From assembly GCF_002013465.1 (NCBI RefSeq), contig NZ_MAFC01000023.1, forward strand, positions 124,001 through 188,000: a stretch of 64,000 nucleotides of DNA, in the 5' to 3' direction. Below, in pieces: positions 60,480 to 64,000 of the stretch; position 1 is the stretch's first letter, and every line of letters starts with the position of its first letter. The notes beneath the pieces were generated by a model. It made no database searches. It was not told the DNA's origin and was given only the letters and a program-made list of their open reading frames with translations. A program made the translations under genes and the position numbers. This DNA is from Mycobacterium sp. D16R12 (GTDB taxonomy: Bacteria > Actinomycetota > Actinomycetes > Mycobacteriales > Mycobacteriaceae).

Positions 60480-61531
60480 TGACAGTCCTTGAAGTACTGG
60501 ATCATCCCGAATTGCTTGGCACGGCCGCTGATCGCACACATCCACGAGTCGATGAGGGCACCCCCGGGCGGATTGGCCTCAATCGAGTTGCCGAACCCGG
60601 TGGCGTTGGCGATCTCACGGATGGGTACCGGCGCGATCTGAAGCAGGTTGCCCAACAAGGCATCCTGCTGCGCAAGCTTGCCGCTGAGCTCCTCCATGGT
60701 GTGGATGACACCGTCGAGTACGCGGTGGTCATCGACCACGATGCTGCGCAGCGAGTCCACGATGCTCTGCAGCGAGCGCATCATCGCGTGGAAGGCCGCC
60801 GAGCGTGCCACGAACTCCCCCACCAACTCCTGCCCCTGACGGATGAAAGTGCCGATATCGGACTGCTGACGGCGCAGCATGCCGGTCACATTCTCGGTGC
60901 TCGCCAGCAGCGTGCCCAGCTGCTCGCGGCGCTGTGCGATCACCGCGGACAGGGCACGCACGTTCTCCATGGCCTGTGGCACCACGTTCGGCAGCCCGTC
61001 GAGTTGGGTGCCCAGAACGTTCAGCGAGGAGGCGATGCGGTCGGCATCCACCTGTTCGAAGGTGCGGGTGGAGTCGGCAAGGGCCGCCCGCAGGTCATAC
61101 GGCACCGCGGTGTGCTGCAGGCTGATTCGCCGTCCCGCTGGTGTGCCGGTGCCCGCGGGCCACAGGTCGAGATACCGGGAACCGAACAGTGTGGTGATCT
61201 TGATCGCCGCGTGTGTCTCACTGCCCACCGGGATGTGCTCACGGACCCGGAAGGTGGCTTCGACATGGTCACCGGTCAGCCGGACACCGGTGACCGAGCC
61301 GACCTGCACGCCCGCGACGGTGACGATGTTCCCCGGCCGCAATGCGGCCGCCTGCAAGAACTCGGCGGTGAATTGTCGATATCCGATCCCCAGTTGCTTC
61401 ACCAGGAGCAGGGCGCCGATGAGCGCGGCGATAACCGCCACGGCGATGACACCGAGCCAGGTCTTGTTGTAGGAGTCCAGCGGCCTACGAATGAAGGAGA
61501 GCCAGCGCGGCCCGATCATCTCAGCCGCCAT
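60476..61531 (-). CDS. mceC: Mce-family protein C
   Basis: 351 residues from ATG 61531. Membrane anchor (WLGVIAVAVIAALIGALLLV), Mce domain (QAAALRPGNIVTVAGVQVGS), then helical bundle. Alternative in-frame ATGs at 61540 and 61519 exist; none has a strong ribosome-binding site, and the chosen one overlaps the end of mceB. It is a channel subunit of the Mce lipid importer. The C-terminus ends MIQYFKDCQ. Confidence 0.88.
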   Translation of the reverse strand: MAAEMIGPRWLSFIRRPLDSYNKTWLGVIAVAVIAALIGALLLVKQLGIGYRQFTAEFLQAAALRPGNIVTVAGVQVGSVTGVRLTGDHVEATFRVREHIPVGSETHAAIKITTLFGSRYLDLWPAGTGTPAGRRISLQHTAVPYDLRAALADSTRTFEQVDADRIASSLNVLGTQLDGLPNVVPQAMENVRALSAVIAQRREQLGTLLASTENVTGMLRRQQSDIGTFIRQGQELVGEFVARSAAFHAMMRSLQSIVDSLRSIVVDDHRVLDGVIHTMEELSGKLAQQDALLGNLLQIAPVPIREIANATGFGNSIEANPPGGALIDSWMCAISGRAKQFGMIQYFKDCQ

Positions 61532-62588
61532 CGCCGGCATTCCTGCAGCGAGCCGTGTGTTGGATCTTGCCTCCCGGGGTGGCCGCGTTGACGATGATCG
61601 GCACGACGTCGTTGAGCCCGGGGAAGAACCCGTAGATGTTCACGTCGCACGCATAGGCATTCATGTAGGAGCCTTCCCCGAACATGCGCGCCAGCCCCTT
61701 GAGGAACAGCGGTATGTTGAGCCCCGTGTAGGCGATCTGCGGCTCGATGTTGAGCATGTGCCGGGTGTAACCGGGCTCGCGCGTGAGTAATTCGTGCAGC
61801 TGCGGGTCCACATCGTGGGCGATCCGCGACAGGTTGCTGACCACCGCGTTCATCTTGCCGACGGAGGACACCAGCTCGGGTCTGCGGCTGTCGAACTGGC
61901 CGACCACCGCACGGGTCGCGGCGATCGCCTCCTCGAAGTCACGATTCTGCGCCGCCAGACTGCCCACCACCCGGTCCAGGTTCTCGATCACGTGGTCCAG
62001 GGCATCGTCACGACCCGTGAATGTCTTGGTCAGTGTTGATGTCTGGTCGACAAGTGTCGCGAACGAGCCGGTGTCCCCCTGCAGTGAGCCGATGACGGCC
62101 TGGGTGAGGTTGTTCACCTGCGCAGGGTCCAACACCGCGAAAAGAGGTTCGTACCCATTGAGCAGAATGCCGATGTCGAAGGAGGGCTCGGTGCGCTCGA
62201 CCGGGATGACGCCACCCGGCGCCAACAGGCCACCGTGTCCCGAGTGTCCCTGCGCCAATGCGAGATACCGCTGACCGACGATGTTCTGGTAGGTCACCGA
62301 CGCGATGGTGCTGTCGGGGAGCCGCTGGCCGTCCTGCACGGCGAAGCTCACCGTGGCGAGCGTTCCGTTGAGCTCGATGCCCTGAACTCTGCCCACGCGG
62401 ACCCCCGCGATCCGCACGTCATCACCCTCGCGCAGCCCGAAGACATCGGTGAACACCGCGCCGTAGGAGACTGTCGCGCCCTTGACGTCGCGCCGCAATG
62501 TGACATAGACCAGCCACGTCAGCACGGTGGCGATCACCAGGAAGATGACGAGACCCACGAGAGGGCCGCGCGTTGTCATGGGCCTCAT
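61521..62588 (-). CDS. mceB: Mce-family protein B
   Basis: 355 residues. Membrane anchor (GPLVGLVIFLVIATVLTWLV), Mce domain (VFGLREGDDVRIAGVRVGRV), helical region and a C-terminus with Cys residues (YACDVNIYGFFPGLND, HTARCRNAGDGG). GGAGGTGCTCG precedes ATG 62588, which overlaps the mceA stop (ATGA). It is a channel subunit of the Mce lipid importer. Confidence 0.92.
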   Translation of the reverse strand: MRPMTTRGPLVGLVIFLVIATVLTWLVYVTLRRDVKGATVSYGAVFTDVFGLREGDDVRIAGVRVGRVQGIELNGTLATVSFAVQDGQRLPDSTIASVTYQNIVGQRYLALAQGHSGHGGLLAPGGVIPVERTEPSFDIGILLNGYEPLFAVLDPAQVNNLTQAVIGSLQGDTGSFATLVDQTSTLTKTFTGRDDALDHVIENLDRVVGSLAAQNRDFEEAIAATRAVVGQFDSRRPELVSSVGKMNAVVSNLSRIAHDVDPQLHELLTREPGYTRHMLNIEPQIAYTGLNIPLFLKGLARMFGEGSYMNAYACDVNIYGFFPGLNDVVPIIVNAATPGGKIQHTARCRNAGDGG

Positions 62589-64000
62589 CGAGCACCTCCT
62601 TCACGATGCGGATCCTCGGTTCTGCTCACGGTGGTGCCACGGGCGATAGGCCCGAGTATCAGCTGATCGGCCACTGTCGCGGGCTGTCCCAGGATCTGCT
62701 CCAGTTGCCCCCGTTCCTGCACGCTGCCGACGGGCCCCACATTCCCGCCGAAAGATGCCGGTGCGACGGCGGTTTGACCCGGATCGGCGCTTCCGGGTAC
62801 CGGCGGAGCCGGACTCAGCCAGGACGGCACCGGCGGATTGGGATCACGCAGGTCCGGATTGGGGTTGACCAGTGGCGGCCCGACGGCGACGAGATTGCCA
62901 TGGGGGCCCACCACGGTTCCCGGCGGCGGAGCCAGGTTGGCCGGCGGGTGATAGTTCTGCGGCAGCAGCACCTCGGGAAGGTCGGGCCGCACCGCGATCT
63001 GGGGAGCGGTAAAGCAGCTGGGCCCCTTCAGTTCCCCGTAGCGCGGACAGTCCGCGCGGGTGTAGGTGTACGACGGGGTGAACGACAGATTGACCCGGCC
63101 CTTGGCTGTGGTCAGTTCCGGGTCCCACACTTCCTGGAAGAAGGTGTTGGAGAACGTGGTGATGCGCCGGGTGATCGGCACGAAGTGCTCGGCGTTATCA
63201 GCCAGCACACCCAGCACCGGCGTCAGGTCGGTGGTGATCTGGATGAGCTGATCGGTGTGGTTGCGCAGCGACTCCACGGTGGTGCCGGTGGTGTGCACCC
63301 CGGCGCCGATGAACGTGCGCAACTGGTCTCGTTTCTCGGCCAGGGTGCGCATGGGCCCCACGGCTTCGTGCAGGGCATCCACCAGATCCGGTGCGGTCTG
63401 CGAGAGCCCGCGCGCCGCATCCACCAGTGCCGACACCGTGGAGGGCCCCTGGTCCGTCGCCACGACGGCGTTGAGCTGGTCCAGAATGCGGTCGAGTTGT
63501 GCTGCACTGGTGAGTAGTTCGGCGCGGCGATGATCGGTGGCCGCGCCAACCGCTGCCAGGATGCCGACGGTGTTGCCCTCACGGCCGCGGCCCGTCGCGG
63601 AGAGGATCTGGCGCAGCTTGTTCACCGTGGTCTGGAACAGCACGGTCGGCAGCCGGGTGTCCTCGGCAATACGCCCGCCGTCGCGCACGGGTGCACCGGC
63701 CCCGTGGTCGACGAGTTGCAGGGCCGAGACCGCGAAGACATTGCTCGGTACTACGCGCGCGGTGACGGTACCGGGGATTGAGTTGGCGTACAGAGGCTTG
63801 AGCCGCAGATGCACCCGATTGGGTTGTGCGCCAACCGCCGGGACAACGCTGTCCACGACACCGACGAGCACACCCCGGTACTTCACATCCGAGCGCGGCG
63901 GCAGCCCGTCGCCGACGTTGCGCAGCTCGGCGATCACGTTGACGTACCTGTCCAGCACTCCCGTCGACTTGATCAACAACGCCGAGGTGATGAGGGCGAC
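62585..64000 (-). CDS. mceA: Mce-family protein A, N-terminus beyond the window
   Basis: At least 471 residues; the frame stays open through the right edge (VALITSALLIKSTGVLDRYV). The end of the membrane anchor leads into the Mce domain (ELRNVGDGLPPRSDVKYRGV). The C-terminus is long and Pro-rich (NPDLRDPNPPVPSWLSPAPP), typical of the A subunit. A soluble segment with Cys residues (ADCPRYGELKGPSCFTAPQI) precedes it. The yrbE permease genes are expected to lie upstream, outside the window. Confidence 0.88.
   Translation of the reverse strand, partial: VALITSALLIKSTGVLDRYVNVIAELRNVGDGLPPRSDVKYRGVLVGVVDSVVPAVGAQPNRVHLRLKPLYANSIPGTVTARVVPSNVFAVSALQLVDHGAGAPVRDGGRIAEDTRLPTVLFQTTVNKLRQILSATGRGREGNTVGILAAVGAATDHRRAELLTSAAQLDRILDQLNAVVATDQGPSTVSALVDAARGLSQTAPDLVDALHEAVGPMRTLAEKRDQLRTFIGAGVHTTGTTVESLRNHTDQLIQITTDLTPVLGVLADNAEHFVPITRRITTFSNTFFQEVWDPELTTAKGRVNLSFTPSYTYTRADCPRYGELKGPSCFTAPQIAVRPDLPEVLLPQNYHPPANLAPPPGTVVGPHGNLVAVGPPLVNPNPDLRDPNPPVPSWLSPAPPVPGSADPGQTAVAPASFGGNVGPVGSVQERGQLEQILGQPATVADQLILGPIARGTTVSRTEDPHREGGAR

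Noticed and set aside
1..64000. CRISPR arrays, insertion sequences, integrases
   Set aside because: No regularly spaced repeats, transposase or integrase reading frames were seen anywhere in the window.

Overview
The window is high-G+C actinobacterial DNA from a mycobacterium. The backbone gene order tldE-tldD / uspABC / ECF transporter / small protein-dnaG-dgt-TPM protein / glyS matches, from memory, the Mycobacterium tuberculosis Rv2314c-Rv2357c segment. An mce operon, an MPT64-like secreted protein, DUF3558 and DUF5642 lipoproteins and EspC-like proteins point the same way. Unrelated genes interrupt that order, and there is an ACC deaminase, so a rapid grower such as the abscessus/chelonae group is plausible. 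I cannot fix the species from sequence alone.

Layout. 0-8 kb: tail of a catalase-like peroxidase with cytochrome b561, a Tat-exported GH16 glucanase, an XRE/MmyB-type regulator divergent from an alpha/beta hydrolase, an S1/P1 nuclease, a small protein, a type I arylsulfatase and an MPT64-like protein. 8.2-11.2 kb: an AT-richer two-gene island (trypsin-like protease with a C-terminal HTH, then a PD-(D/E)XK-type nuclease) lying directly 3' of tRNA-Met(CAT). 11.2-14.5 kb: a translationally coupled response regulator, sensor kinase and DUF4153/4173 membrane protein. 14.7-20.3 kb: a coupled lipid- or xenobiotic-modifying operon (PF10118 hydrolase, ferredoxin reductase, epoxide hydrolase-SDR fusion, flavin monooxygenase). 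20.4-26.7 kb: TldE/TldD and the UspABC sugar importer, with a small membrane-protein gene inserted on the opposite strand.

26.7-31.7 kb: a two-gene cassette in which a 1100-residue membrane-anchored protein with a nuclease-like, glycine-zipper C-terminus is followed by a candidate immunity protein. It replaces what lies between uspC and the ECF transporter in M. tuberculosis. 31.7-36.8 kb: ECF transporter, VIT1-type transporter, a lipoprotein, a small exported protein and an SRPBCC protein. 36.9-45.6 kb: an accessory block 3' of tRNA-Asn(GTT), containing an eight-gene, tightly packed operon of WXG/EspC-like type VII secretion substrates, two lipoproteins and a large helical-repeat protein, then a small orphan gene and a frameshifted paralogue of the operon's last gene.

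45.9-57 kb: core genes for replication and translation (dnaG, dgt, glyS), a TPM-domain membrane protein, a GntR-ACC deaminase pair and a class III aminotransferase. 57-64 kb: an mce operon on the minus strand (mceF to a partial mceA; yrbE genes would lie beyond the right edge). A second PF10118 hydrolase is attached to its 3' end.

The best candidates for undescribed biology are the tRNA-Met protease/nuclease pair and the membrane-anchored toxin/immunity cassette. The EspC-like secretion-substrate operon comes third.
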